A stretch of DNA of 64,000 nt. It comes from Streptomyces sp. Tu6071. GTDB lineage: Bacteria; Actinomycetota; Actinomycetes; Streptomycetales; Streptomycetaceae. The notes below the pieces were generated by a model. It was not told the origin of the DNA. It ran no database searches and worked only from the letters and a program-made list of their open reading frames with translations. A program made the position numbers and the translations under genes. Below are positions 7,988-16,244 of this stretch, piece by piece. Each line of letters starts with the position of its first letter. Position 1 is the stretch's first letter. The DNA is taken from positions 5,664,945 through 5,728,944 of the forward strand of contig NZ_CM001165.1 in assembly GCF_000213055.1 (NCBI RefSeq). Direction: 5' to 3'.

Positions 7988-8934
7988 GCGGCATCGGCTC
8001 CCTTGATGAGGACGGCACGGTTGGGGTCGAGGGTCTTCACGCCGTACAGGCAGTCGACCGAGACGACGGTCTGCTTGAACTTGATGTCGTAGTCGTAGAC
8101 CACGCGGAGCGCGAAACCCTTGTACGGCACGATCGCCGCGTCCTGAGCGCCCGGCGGGATCTCCAGGGTGCGGGTGACCAGCGCGAACGCGGTGCGGTGG
8201 AACGCGACGTCGACCTCGGTGGTCGGCTCGCCCGTCTCCGGGTCGGCCGCAGGGCCCGTGATGTTCTGCGACATGTACGGCGTGAAGCCGCTTGCGTTCG
8301 CGCCAAACTGCGCCTCGGTGAGCCCGACCGTGCTGCCCCGCTGGTCGGAAGCGCGCCAGATCTTCTCGGCCATCCACCGCGCCTTCGTGCGCGGGCCGAC
8401 GACCACGTTGCGGTCAGCGGCCGGGACGTTCTTCGTGTCGAGGAGCGCGCCCGCCTCGATGAGGACGCGAGAGTCCGACCACGGGTACGCCCCCCCGGGG
8501 TAGTTGTAGTTCTCGCCGCCGGTGTTCTCGGCGACCTCGCCCACGGTCTGGGTGATATCGCTGCGGAGGCTGAGGATGTCGCGGTCGATTTTCTGTGCCA
8601 TCGCCTCCATCGCCGGGTCGAGGAGCCGCTCGCCGAAGTCGTCGATCTCCAGGGTGAGCTGCTCGGTCGTAACCGTGAAGCTGACGTCGGGCAGGTGGTT
8701 GAGCACCACCGGGAAGCCGCTCTCCGTGGCGTTCTGCGGCACGATCCCGGTGGTGCGGTTGAACTCCGTGGCGGTGAACACCGCGGGCTTCCGCACGGTG
8801 ATCGTGTCGCCCTGGCGGCCGGCGAAGTCGGCCTCGTAGTCGCGGTGCACGAGCTGCGCCATGTGCGTCGTCTCGTACAGCGTCGCGAGCGCGCGACGTG
8901 CGATGTTGTCGGGGGTGAGGAAGGTGTTGGCCAT
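7984..8934 (-). CDS. Major capsid protein
   Basis: A 316-residue protein from ATG 8934. It shows the classic beginning of many P22-coat/HK97-type actinophage capsids (MANTFLTPDNIARRALATLYE) and TITVRKPAVFTATEFNR. The C-terminal half includes VVVGPRTKARWMAEK and a segment ending DYDIKFKQTVVSVDCLYGVK, typical of capsid peripheral domains. It follows the scaffold gene and precedes connectors. It forms the icosahedral shell. Confidence 0.85.
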   Translation of the reverse strand: MANTFLTPDNIARRALATLYETTHMAQLVHRDYEADFAGRQGDTITVRKPAVFTATEFNRTTGIVPQNATESGFPVVLNHLPDVSFTVTTEQLTLEIDDFGERLLDPAMEAMAQKIDRDILSLRSDITQTVGEVAENTGGENYNYPGGAYPWSDSRVLIEAGALLDTKNVPAADRNVVVGPRTKARWMAEKIWRASDQRGSTVGLTEAQFGANASGFTPYMSQNITGPAADPETGEPTTEVDVAFHRTAFALVTRTLEIPPGAQDAAIVPYKGFALRVVYDYDIKFKQTVVSVDCLYGVKTLDPNRAVLIKGADAA

Positions 8935-8964
8935 CGGGGGCCCTCTCTGTCTGGGTGCTCGCGC

Positions 8965-9759
8965 TCAGCCGCCGCGCTGCTTGCGGCGCCGCTCGCGGTG
9001 AGCGTCGATCGAGTCGTCGTCTGCGGCCTTGCCTCCGGACCCGCCGGAGAAGTCCGCCCCCATGCGGCCGGGCGCCGGAGAGGCCGCCTTGAGCTTGGGG
9101 TTGTCGGCCACGGCCTGCTTGATCGCGGCGTTGACCTTCTTCGAGAAGCCCTCGTCGGCCGGGTCGAGGTCGGCGATCGAGCGGAGGAACGCCCTGCTGT
9201 CGGTGAGGGCGTCGGGGTCGGCGCCGTGCTTCGACGCGCCCCGGTACACCGCCAGCTCCACGGCCGTCTCCCGGTGCGTGGCCGTCGCCTTCTCGATCTG
9301 CGCGGTGAGCGCGGCCGGGTCGGGCGGCGTGTCCTTGTCGTCCTTGATCAGGCCGAGGGCCTTCCCGAGTTCCTGCACGATCTCCGTGCGGGCCTCGTCG
9401 GCGGCGGCCTTCTTCGCGGACGTGCGCGCCTTCGCGGCCTCGCCGTTCGCCGTCTTCAGCTCCTTCTGGAGCCGGGCAATCGTCGCGGCAGGGTCGTCGT
9501 CGGCAGGCTTCTTCGCGGGCGGCTTGGGCTTGGGCTTCTCGCCCTGGTCCTCGTCGTCCGCGCCGCCGCCCGTCTCGGCGTCGTCGGCCTGGTCGTCGTC
9601 GGCATCGCCGCCGTCGTCAGCGTTGCCGCTGTCGTCGGTGCCGGAGTCGCCTCCGTCCCCGCCGTCTGCGTACAGCCACGGGTCGAAAGGGCCGGTGGCG
9701 TAGGGGTGGGCCCATCCGGCGCCCGCGAGGGCGTAGCGGGCGAGGTGCTTCTTCTGCAT
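8965..9759 (-). CDS. Capsid scaffold protein
   Basis: The ATG at 9759 (MQKKHLARYALAGAGWAHPY) has an AGGAG six bases upstream and is preferred over longer starts. The 264-residue product has an acidic, Asp/Gly-rich stretch (about 28-65), a Lys/Pro linker (EKPKPKPPAKKP) and a long coiled-coil region (TIARLQKELKTANGEAAKART). Its C-terminus is basic (AHRERRRKQRGG). Acidic coiled-coil proteins with a basic tail immediately before the capsid gene are scaffolds, the basic tail contacting the coat. No protease motif is evident. Confidence 0.75.
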   Translation of the reverse strand: MQKKHLARYALAGAGWAHPYATGPFDPWLYADGGDGGDSGTDDSGNADDGGDADDDQADDAETGGGADDEDQGEKPKPKPPAKKPADDDPAATIARLQKELKTANGEAAKARTSAKKAAADEARTEIVQELGKALGLIKDDKDTPPDPAALTAQIEKATATHRETAVELAVYRGASKHGADPDALTDSRAFLRSIADLDPADEGFSKKVNAAIKQAVADNPKLKAASPAPGRMGADFSGGSGGKAADDDSIDAHRERRRKQRGG

Positions 9760-9871
9760 CGTGCACTCCTGGTGCGCGTAGGGAGCCCCGCGCCTGGCGG
9801 GGCTGTTGAGCGATCCGGCCCGCACCCGGCGGGCGGAAGTCGTTGTCAGAGGCGCGCGCTACATTCACCGG

Positions 9872-10057
9872 ATGACCGTTGAGATAGAGCAGGTACCGGG
9901 CCAGTGCCGCCGCTGCGAGGGGACGTTGGTGCGGCGCGTCCTCACGCGGAGCGCGTGGGGCGGCCATGAGATCAAGAAGCCCTCAGCGCCTTACTGCCCT
10001 TCATGCACGCAGCAGGAGCTGGCCGCGTGGGATCGCGAGCACGGCGCCGCCTCCTAG
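9872..10057 (+). CDS. Small zinc-ribbon protein, lone plus-strand gene in structural block
   Basis: A 61-residue ORF starting MTVEIEQVPGQCRRCEGTLV and containing CRRC and, about 30 residues later, YCPSC, i.e. two CxxC knuckles. It is the only convincing plus-strand gene in the first 19 kb. It ends flush against the convergent minor capsid stop (10058). There is no Shine-Dalgarno, but a -10-like TACATT at 9860-9865 puts the transcription start on or next to the ATG, consistent with a leaderless mRNA. This suggests an independently expressed moron, perhaps made in the lysogen. Function unknown. Confidence 0.6.
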   Translation: MTVEIEQVPGQCRRCEGTLVRRVLTRSAWGGHEIKKPSAPYCPSCTQQELAAWDREHGAAS

Positions 10058-11173
10058 TCAGCGCGCCGTCGTGAGCTGTTCGCGGTGGCTCTTACGCGGC
10101 AGGCCCGTATCCGAGACCAGCTCCCGGATACGGGCCTGATACGCCCGCCCCCGTGCGCTCGCCGCCGTACGGGCCCCGTCGTCGAGCGCCGCCGCCGCGC
10201 GCCGCTTCCACCGCCGCACCTGCCGCTCCAGATACCGCTGCTGCTGCGACTCCGCGTACGAAGCCCGCGCGGGCACCGACTCCGGCACCCGCGAGACACC
10301 CGGGAGGTACGCCGAGACGGAGTGCCGACAGTTCGGATGAAGCAGCCCCGCCGCCCGCGCCTCCGGCAACGAACCCGCCACCGCCACCGAGACCGCCCGG
10401 CCGTCCTCCGTCGCGTGCTCCACCCTCACCGTCCGCGCACCCGGCGCCCCCGCCCGCGCCAGCACCTTCCCCTCCCAGCGCTTGCACAACGGGCACTCCT
10501 CCGGCGCCCGCGACACCACCACCAGATCCACGCCCGCAGCCGCGAGCCGATCCGTGTGCGCCTCCACCGCCGCCCGCCCGACCACCGACCGCGTCGCCAT
10601 CTCCACGTACGCGCGCATGTCCCAGCCGCGGCCCCGCGAGTCGATGAAGCCGGTTACGCCCCGGTCCGCGACCGCGTCGAGCGCGGACTGCGCGGCCTGG
10701 CGCCGCGTCTGCGCGCCGAGCAGCGGCGCCGCTGACGCTCGGGTGATGACGTCCCGGTACGTGTCCATCGCGACCCGCAGCACCCGCTGGTGCACGGGCC
10801 CGGTGTCGGCCACGAGCGCCGCCGCGAGCCGGTCCACGGCCGGCGCGGTCGGCAGCACGTCGGCGGCCACCGCCGCCTGACCGGCCGCGACCGCGCCCAG
10901 CTCGGCGACGGCTGCCTGCTGCCCGCGGTCGTACGCCTCGGCGACGGCCTCGTGGATCGCGCCGGACGCGTCCAGGGCGAGCGCGTCGATGACGGTCTGG
11001 ATCGCGGCCTGGAGGTCACCGAGCGCGGCCAACTTCAGCTCGACCCAGACCGGGGAGCCGATGCCCTCCGCGAGAGCCGTACGGATGCGGTCGAGCATCG
11101 TGCCCTCGGCGGCCTCGTACAGGTCGGCGACGGCGGCGGCGAGGTCCTCAGCGAGCGCGGGCGATACCGGCAC
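10058..11173 (-). CDS. Phage minor capsid protein 2 (MuF-like head morphogenesis)
   Basis: A 371-residue protein from GTG 11173. The central and C-terminal motifs TGFIDSRGRGWDMRAYVEM, EECPLCKRWEGKVL and GLLHPNCRHSVSAYLPG are the hallmark of the Phage_min_cap2 family: a Cys pair and HPNCRH, probably metal binding. The first ~170 residues are helical. Proteins of this type are packaged inside the head or sit at the portal vertex. The gene follows the portal directly, as usual. It is convergent with the small zinc-ribbon gene. Confidence 0.8.
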   Translation of the reverse strand: MPVSPALAEDLAAAVADLYEAAEGTMLDRIRTALAEGIGSPVWVELKLAALGDLQAAIQTVIDALALDASGAIHEAVAEAYDRGQQAAVAELGAVAAGQAAVAADVLPTAPAVDRLAAALVADTGPVHQRVLRVAMDTYRDVITRASAAPLLGAQTRRQAAQSALDAVADRGVTGFIDSRGRGWDMRAYVEMATRSVVGRAAVEAHTDRLAAAGVDLVVVSRAPEECPLCKRWEGKVLARAGAPGARTVRVEHATEDGRAVSVAVAGSLPEARAAGLLHPNCRHSVSAYLPGVSRVPESVPARASYAESQQQRYLERQVRRWKRRAAAALDDGARTAASARGRAYQARIRELVSDTGLPRKSHREQLTTAR

Positions 11174-11183
11174 CGTGCACCTC

Positions 11184-12698
11184 CTACGGAAGGTCCCCGG
11201 CCTGCATGGGATCGGGGACGCTCATGCCCTGTTCCAGGTGGATGCGGGCGACCTCGGTGGCGACCTCGTCCTTGTCCAGCTCGGGCCGGGTCATCCGGAC
11301 GAGGGTCTCCGTGCTCGCGGCCTGTGCGCGGCGGAGGGTCTCGGCGGTGGTGGCCAGGCTGAGCGGGCTCTCCTGCACGCTGTCGGCGAACTCGACGGTG
11401 GGGCGCTGCGGTTGACTGGCGCCGCCGAAGACGTACCGGTCAACCGCGAGGAGCGCCTCGACGTGGTGCGCGAGCGCGGGCCGCCAACGCAAGACCTTGC
11501 GGCCCCGGGTCGTCATGCTTCGGCGCTCCTTGGAGACGACCTCGGTCGCGGTGACCGCGACGTCTCCACCGATGCCGAAGGTCTGGCCGGAGTACCCGGC
11601 GCTGCGGAGGATCTGGTTCACCAGGTCCTCGGCGGTCTCGCGGTGCTCTTGGACGCGGATGGCGAACTGGGCGATGGTGAGCTGCGGTCCCGCGTCGCCG
11701 CGCGCCAGCATGTTCAGGCCCGCGTACGCCTCTCGGTCCGGGTCCCAGCGTGCTCCCTGTCCCGGTCCGCCGGGGGTGAGGTACGCCTCGGGGGTGATGA
11801 TCCGTCCCTTGCCGAGGCGGATGTCCCGCATCCAGGAGCTGTAGGTTTCGTCGAGCTGGTCCATGAGCGGCTCGACGCCATCGAGGTCGCTGCGCCCGAA
11901 GTCCTTGAGGTACTCGTCCTTCCTCCAGCGGCGCGTCGTCTGGTTGGGGACGTGCGAGACGTCGAGGCCCTCGTAGCCGGTTTCGATCTCCCCGAACTCG
12001 CCCACCAGCGTGGCGAAACCCTCGGTCGCCGGGGCGTCCTCCAGAGGCACCGCCCGTCCGAGCTTCGAGCGCGTGCCCTGGTAGAGGCCGTGCTGGACGA
12101 AGCCGGGCTCGTGGCGTTCCAGGTGGCGCCAGACCTGTCCGTCTTCCTCGCGTACGACGCTCCAGAAGGTCACGGCGGATAGGCGCTCCCAGGTGAACTG
12201 GGGCACGGCGCGGTCGGCGTGCACGATGTCGGTCCAGGCGTGGTCCGCAAGGGCCTTGTCGTAGACGGGGCGCAGGTAGACGCCGCCGAGGGCGCTGCCG
12301 ATCTCGGCGCCGGTCTGGAGGGTGGCGAGCATTCCCTCGTCGGTCAGCTCGTCGAGCCGGGTCTGTGTGGTGACGTCGTCCACGGTGAAGGTGGGCGGCT
12401 CGGAGAAGAGCAGGTCCGCGCTTCCCGCGCAGATGTCCCCGGCGAGCGGGACGTGGAGCTTCGTACGGCGCTCGCCTGGCGAGGTGGGGGTGCCCCACCA
12501 CCAGCGGGCGATACGGCCGATCACCCCGCCGGAGAACTGGTGGCGGCGTGGGTCGGGGCCGGCACCGGTGCCGCCGCCGTAGAGCTGCTCCAGGCGGTCG
12601 ACGTCGCCGGACCACCAGGTGTCCCAGGTGTCCATGAGGGTGAGGGCGGGCGAGAGCTGGGGCGGGGGCCAGGGAACGTTACCCGTGGGCAGCGGCAT
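11184..12698 (-). CDS. Portal protein
   Basis: 504 residues from ATG 12698 (MPLPTGNVPWPPPQLSP), preceded by GAGGAGG at the right distance. Typical SPP1-like portal features are visible: WWSGDVDRLEQLYGG near residue 30, GRIARWWWG near residue 60, FWSVVREEDGQVWRHLE, and a long helical C-terminal half with SAGYSGQTFG and RPTVEFADSVQESPLS. The ring at the capsid vertex passes DNA and anchors the terminase and tail. The gene sits between the terminase group and the minor capsid gene. Confidence 0.8.
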   Translation of the reverse strand: MPLPTGNVPWPPPQLSPALTLMDTWDTWWSGDVDRLEQLYGGGTGAGPDPRRHQFSGGVIGRIARWWWGTPTSPGERRTKLHVPLAGDICAGSADLLFSEPPTFTVDDVTTQTRLDELTDEGMLATLQTGAEIGSALGGVYLRPVYDKALADHAWTDIVHADRAVPQFTWERLSAVTFWSVVREEDGQVWRHLERHEPGFVQHGLYQGTRSKLGRAVPLEDAPATEGFATLVGEFGEIETGYEGLDVSHVPNQTTRRWRKDEYLKDFGRSDLDGVEPLMDQLDETYSSWMRDIRLGKGRIITPEAYLTPGGPGQGARWDPDREAYAGLNMLARGDAGPQLTIAQFAIRVQEHRETAEDLVNQILRSAGYSGQTFGIGGDVAVTATEVVSKERRSMTTRGRKVLRWRPALAHHVEALLAVDRYVFGGASQPQRPTVEFADSVQESPLSLATTAETLRRAQAASTETLVRMTRPELDKDEVATEVARIHLEQGMSVPDPMQAGDLP

Positions 12699-12891
12699 CC
12701 GGCACCTCCTCGTCGTCGTCCTCGGTGGGGTGCTTGATGACGTCGGCGGCCTCGCGGAAGAAGGCCGCGAGCTGGTGGAGAACGTCCTCGCCACGCACCG
12801 TCCCGCCCGTGGCCTCAACGGTGAGTTCGCCCAAGCAGCCTTCGGCTTCGCCTACGCGGACGTGCACCGGCAGGGTGACCTCCGTAGCCAT
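12679..12891 (-). CDS. Small hypothetical protein between terminase and portal
   Basis: A 70-residue acidic protein (MATEVTLPVHVRVGEAEGCL) with a C-terminal acidic run (HPTEDDDEEVPD). It overlaps the portal start by 20 bases and abuts the next upstream gene, so it belongs to the packaging operon. No recognisable domain; tight coupling implies it is translated. Confidence 0.6.
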   Translation of the reverse strand: MATEVTLPVHVRVGEAEGCLGELTVEATGGTVRGEDVLHQLAAFFREAADVIKHPTEDDDEEVPDAAAHG

Positions 12892-13055
12892 CAGACCGCC
12901 TCCTTCTCCAGAAGAAGCGCGGCCATGTTCAGCCAGGACGTGGCGAGATCGTCGAGCCGCTCCATCATCGCGAGGTTGGTCTCCAGCTCGGCCGCGCGGA
13001 GGAGGCGCGCCGCCGTCTCGATCGCGACGTCAGGGGTAATGGGCTGCTCAGCCAT
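12891..13055 (-). CDS. Small helical hypothetical protein
   Basis: A 54-residue ORF from ATG 13055 (MAEQPITPDVAIETAARLLR), predicted mostly helical. Its start overlaps the terminase stop by one base and its stop overlaps the next start. The coupling supports it as real. Function unknown. Confidence 0.55.
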   Translation of the reverse strand: MAEQPITPDVAIETAARLLRAAELETNLAMMERLDDLATSWLNMAALLLEKEAV

Positions 13056-14326
13056 CAGGCGGCCACCTCCAGTTGGGTCGGCAGGTACGGGCGCCACAGG
13101 CTCTCCGTCGTACGGACCCCGTACCGCAGCGCGTCGCACGAGTGGTCGGATTCCTTGATGGGTTTGTCCTCGCCGCGCTCGGCCGCCGCGTCGTCCCAGG
13201 AGTAACCGGGCAACTCGTCGATCAGCCCGCGCGCGGAGTCGTGCACGCGGAGCAGGTCGGAGGAGAACAGCGATGAGACCGTGCGGATGCCGTCGAGGAC
13301 CGCGTTGTCCGCAGGCTGTACGCCGCGCACGCCGTCGCGGTGGAGCTGCTCGATGTACGACGACGCGGACGGGTCCACGATCGTCCACTCTGGGGCCACG
13401 CCGACGATGTTCTGTTCCGGTTGCGGCACCCGCGCGAGCCAGCCGCGCCGTGCCTTTGAGTACTCCGCGTCGGTGAGGGACCGCCGCTCGCGCCGCGAGT
13501 CCCAGCGGAATTCGCTGACGACGTAGAGACGCCGGTCCGCGCCGACGCCGAGGAGGACGTCGGCGTACGGGTTGACGGTGCCGTAGTCGATCGCGTCGCA
13601 CACCCACCGGTCGATCCGCGGCAGGTCCCGTACGACGTGCCGCGCGGGGTCGAAGGTCTCGTAGATCGCGCCCTCGGACTGGACCCAGTGCCCGGCGATG
13701 AAGCGTCGGTACCAGAGACCCGTGTACTCGCTCTTGAGCGACGTGACGTACGCGGCGTCGAGGGCCGGGTTGTCGTCGAGGGTGAAGTGCCACGAGCGGA
13801 GGTCGAGTTCGCCCTCGCGGTCGAGGAACTCCTTCTTCAACCAGTGTCCCGGATTGTCCGGGTTGGTCGTCGCCAGCAGCCGCGCGCCCGGCACGGACAG
13901 GCGGCCGAGGAGCTGGTTCCAGAAGCCGCGCGGGATCAGCGTGGCCTCGTCCACGTACGCCAACGCCGCGGTCAGCCCGCGCAGGCGCCCCTCCGCGCGG
14001 GAGTCCGCCGCGCCGACGAGGTGCACCGTGCGGCCGAGGATCGTGGCGACGGTCGCGCCCCGAGTGTGGACGACCTGGCGGGCGATCAGGCCGAAGAGCG
14101 CGTCGTCCTGGAGCGGGTCGAGGACGTTCCGCTCGATGGTCTGGAGCGAGCGCCCCACGATCACGATGAGCCCGGAGGCCGGCGCCGTACTGACCGAGAT
14201 GAGGAAGGCGATCAGCGAGGCGACCGTCTTCCCCGACCGGATCGCGCCGTGCCAGATGTTGATGCGCGCGCTCGCTGCCGAGATGCTGCGGATCTGCTTC
14301 CGGGACAGCGGCAGGGCGTCCAGCAT
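13055..14326 (-). CDS. Terminase large subunit
   Basis: 423 residues from ATG 14326, with GGAGGG upstream. The ATPase half shows a Walker A (GAIRSGKT, residues 27-34), a Walker B with catalytic Glu (ALAYVDEA, 121-128) and a coupling motif (LLATTNPDNPGH). The nuclease half has the acidic triad expected of the RNase H-like domain: D247 in CDAIDYG, D318 in IVDPSA and D398 in HSCDALRYG. It pumps and cuts DNA into the prohead. Length is normal for the PBSX/Terminase_6 type. Confidence 0.9.
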   Translation of the reverse strand: MLDALPLSRKQIRSISAASARINIWHGAIRSGKTVASLIAFLISVSTAPASGLIVIVGRSLQTIERNVLDPLQDDALFGLIARQVVHTRGATVATILGRTVHLVGAADSRAEGRLRGLTAALAYVDEATLIPRGFWNQLLGRLSVPGARLLATTNPDNPGHWLKKEFLDREGELDLRSWHFTLDDNPALDAAYVTSLKSEYTGLWYRRFIAGHWVQSEGAIYETFDPARHVVRDLPRIDRWVCDAIDYGTVNPYADVLLGVGADRRLYVVSEFRWDSRRERRSLTDAEYSKARRGWLARVPQPEQNIVGVAPEWTIVDPSASSYIEQLHRDGVRGVQPADNAVLDGIRTVSSLFSSDLLRVHDSARGLIDELPGYSWDDAAAERGEDKPIKESDHSCDALRYGVRTTESLWRPYLPTQLEVAA

Positions 14327-14328
14327 GG

Positions 14329-14859
14329 TCAGCCCTCCCCGGTGTCCTCCGGGGCCTCGGCGATCCGGCGCAGGCCCTCGGCGAGCCCGCCGAGCATCGA
14401 CTTCGCGGCGTCGAGGCCGGGGTCGCCGTCGAGCGCTTCGAGCTTCGCGGCCTGTGCGAGGTGGGCGCCGGCCGCGAGGGCGAGCGCGCGCTCGTCCTGA
14501 GCGGGGACGTGGTTCAGGTTCTTCGTCTCGATGCCGTTGACGCTGGTCGCAGTGAAGTCGTACCCCGCTGGTCCGGCGTCGGCTTCGAGGCGGTCGTAGA
14601 TCTTCTCCGCGCGGGTGTACGCACGCTGGACGAGCGCGGCGCGGCGCGCCTTGGCGTCGATCACGCGGGCCTCCGTTGCGATGGCGGTGTGGGTGCGGTC
14701 GAAGCTGAGGCCCAGCTCGGCGGCGAGGACGCTCACGGTGCGGGAGCCGCGCCCGATCCGGCGCGCGATCTCGTTTCGGCCGAGTCCTTCGGCGTGCAGC
14801 GCGCGGACGGCGGCCCGGTCCTCGTCGGTGATCCGGCGCTGGTCTCGTCGGAGAGCCAC
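14329..14859 (-). CDS. Terminase small subunit
   Basis: GTG 14859 is chosen because GGAGG lies five bases upstream. The 176-residue protein has an N-terminal helix-turn-helix (DRAAVRALHAEGLGRNEIAR, then GRGSRTVSVLAAELG) followed by a helical oligomerisation region and an acidic tail. This is the usual plan for small terminases that recognise the pac/cos site. It lies three bases before the large subunit. Confidence 0.8.
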   Translation of the reverse strand: MALRRDQRRITDEDRAAVRALHAEGLGRNEIARRIGRGSRTVSVLAAELGLSFDRTHTAIATEARVIDAKARRAALVQRAYTRAEKIYDRLEADAGPAGYDFTATSVNGIETKNLNHVPAQDERALALAAGAHLAQAAKLEALDGDPGLDAAKSMLGGLAEGLRRIAEAPEDTGEG

Positions 14860-14879
14860 AGGCACCTCCGGACATGCGA

Positions 14880-14914
14880 GGGCCCGGCCGTCACGGGGGT
14901 GCACGGCCGGGCCC
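14880..14914. terminator. GC-rich hairpin upstream of terminase genes
   Basis: A perfect 12-bp inverted repeat (GGGCCCGGCCGT) with an 11-nt loop lies between the lipoprotein stop (14935) and the small-terminase start (14859). It has no U-run, as is common in Streptomyces. It probably separates the accessory transcript from the late operon. Confidence 0.55.
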
Positions 14915-14934
14915 GGTCTGTGGTGGAGCAGGTT

Positions 14935-15351
14935 CTACACCTTGCAGAAGCCGCTCGCCTTGAGCGCCGCCGTGATCGCCTTGCCCTGCGCCTCGGTCGT
15001 CGTCACGCCGTCGTACGAGAACCGCGCGGCGGCCGTGGAATCGAGCCGCTCCGCGCCCCCGTTGATCGCCGCGCACTGGTTGCGTGCCGCGTCGAGCGCC
15101 TTGTCCTCGTGCGCCTTGTCGGCCGCCTTCGGGGCCACGGCGCGGAGGGCGAGGAGGAGCGCCTTGCGGTCAGCGCCGGTGGGCTCCGGGGGGATGCCGG
15201 CCGCGGCTTCGGCTGACGACATGTCGGGGCCGGGAGTCGAGGCTGCGGGGGTGGGCTTGCTGTCGGTGTCGCTGTCGCTGCTGCACGCGGTGAGCGCGGC
15301 GCAGGCCGTGATGAGTACGGCGGCTATGGCGGTGCGGGTCATGGGGCTCAT
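14935..15351 (-). CDS. Small secreted lipoprotein (DUF732-like)
   Basis: 138 residues from ATG 15351 (or ATG 15342). The N-terminus has a charged start, a hydrophobic stretch and a lipobox LTAC followed by a Ser/Asp/Thr-rich linker, so it should be exported and lipid-anchored. The C-terminal part (KALLLALRAVAP ... ITAALKASGFCKV) holds two cysteines that may pair. A lipoprotein made by a prophage could act in superinfection exclusion, as is known for some phage lipoproteins, but nothing in the sequence shows this. It is flanked by hairpins on both sides, so it is a separate transcription unit. Confidence 0.65.
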   Translation of the reverse strand: MSPMTRTAIAAVLITACAALTACSSDSDTDSKPTPAASTPGPDMSSAEAAAGIPPEPTGADRKALLLALRAVAPKAADKAHEDKALDAARNQCAAINGGAERLDSTAAARFSYDGVTTTEAQGKAITAALKASGFCKV

Positions 15352-15394
15352 GATGTCCGCGCGCGGGCCGGTGCGCTGGAAGTTCGGGGAAAGC

Positions 15395-15421
15395 AGAAGG
15401 CCCGCGCTGGGCGGGCCTTCT
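15395..15421. terminator. Hairpin terminator after PP2C gene
   Basis: A perfect 11-bp inverted repeat (AGAAGGCCCGC) with a short loop, lying downstream of the PP2C gene stop at 15476 and upstream of the lipoprotein. A pyrimidine-rich tail follows on the minus strand. It probably ends the accessory operon. Confidence 0.7.
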
Positions 15422-15475
15422 GTTTCCGGGCATGCCGGATCTGCCGCCGAGTGTGCGGCAAGATCACGGCTTGCG

Positions 15476-16174
15476 TCAAGCGATGCGGATGACGACGGCC
15501 GTGGCGTCGTCGCGGTAGCCGCCCGCGCGCGGCTCCGGGGCGGCGACCAGCGCGTCCGCGAGCGCCTGCGGGTCGGTGGCGTACTCGTCGGCGAGGTGCT
15601 CCAGGGCGTCGCTCCGCACGTAGTCGTGCACGCCGTCGCTCGTCAGGATGATCAGCGGTCCGGGCGCCTCCACCTGACGCACCGTCGCGACGACGGCGGT
15701 ACGGAGCGAGACGCGCACCCACGCGTCGTGGTGCTCGGCAACCTCGATCGGGACCTCGTTGTGCAGCCGCGCCCACTGCCCCATGGTCTGGTCGGTCGTG
15801 ACCTGGCCGAGCCCGGTGCCGAGGCCGGTGGGGGTCCAGGCGTAGGCGCGGGCGTCGCCCACCCACGCGATCCGTGCGAAGCCGTCGCTGGGGTCGATCT
15901 CGGCGACCACGGCGACGGCGTTGAGGCCGCCGTCGGGCTCCCCGGCGAGCAGCTCGGCGGCGGAGAGCAGTCCGCCGAGCGGGCCGCGCGCCGCAGCGAC
16001 GCGGGCGGCGACTTCGGCGAGGACGGGCGCGATACGGCTGGTGCCGGGCTGGTGGCCGATGCCGTCGATGACGGCGGCGCCGAGCGTGCCGGAGTCGGCG
16101 CGGTAGACACAGGCGGCGTCGGCGTTGTCGAGGGCGGTGCCCTCGCGGGTGGCGGTGCCGAAGGTGATCGACAT
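15476..16174 (-). CDS. PP2C-family Ser/Thr protein phosphatase
   Basis: 232 residues from ATG 16174, with an AAGGGA ribosome site. All core PP2C motifs are present: an N-terminal Asp (ALDNADAACV), VIDGIGH (the metal-binding DG pair), WVGDARAYAWTP, ILTSDGVHDYV and the terminal DDATAVVI. It should therefore be an active Mg/Mn-dependent phosphatase of phospho-Ser/Thr, with no membrane segment, so cytoplasmic. It is the last gene of an operon with membrane proteins (16245-18815). A PP2C enzyme is not standard in siphoviruses; a host-kinase or plasmid-biology role is inference. Confidence 0.85.
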   Translation of the reverse strand: MSITFGTATREGTALDNADAACVYRADSGTLGAAVIDGIGHQPGTSRIAPVLAEVAARVAAARGPLGGLLSAAELLAGEPDGGLNAVAVVAEIDPSDGFARIAWVGDARAYAWTPTGLGTGLGQVTTDQTMGQWARLHNEVPIEVAEHHDAWVRVSLRTAVVATVRQVEAPGPLIILTSDGVHDYVRSDALEHLADEYATDPQALADALVAAPEPRAGGYRDDATAVVIRIA

Positions 16175-16244
16175 GGTGTCCCTTTCGGTAGACGCCCCGG
16201 GAGAGGGGCGGAGATTCGTGGGAGAGCGCGGGAGAAAGTGCAGG

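Noticed and set aside
6793..9882. Very long plus-strand open frame opposite the capsid genes
   Set aside because: In high-GC DNA the antisense frame of real genes is often open. The minus-strand products have clear capsid, scaffold and LamG features, and the plus translation is Arg/Gly-rich noise.
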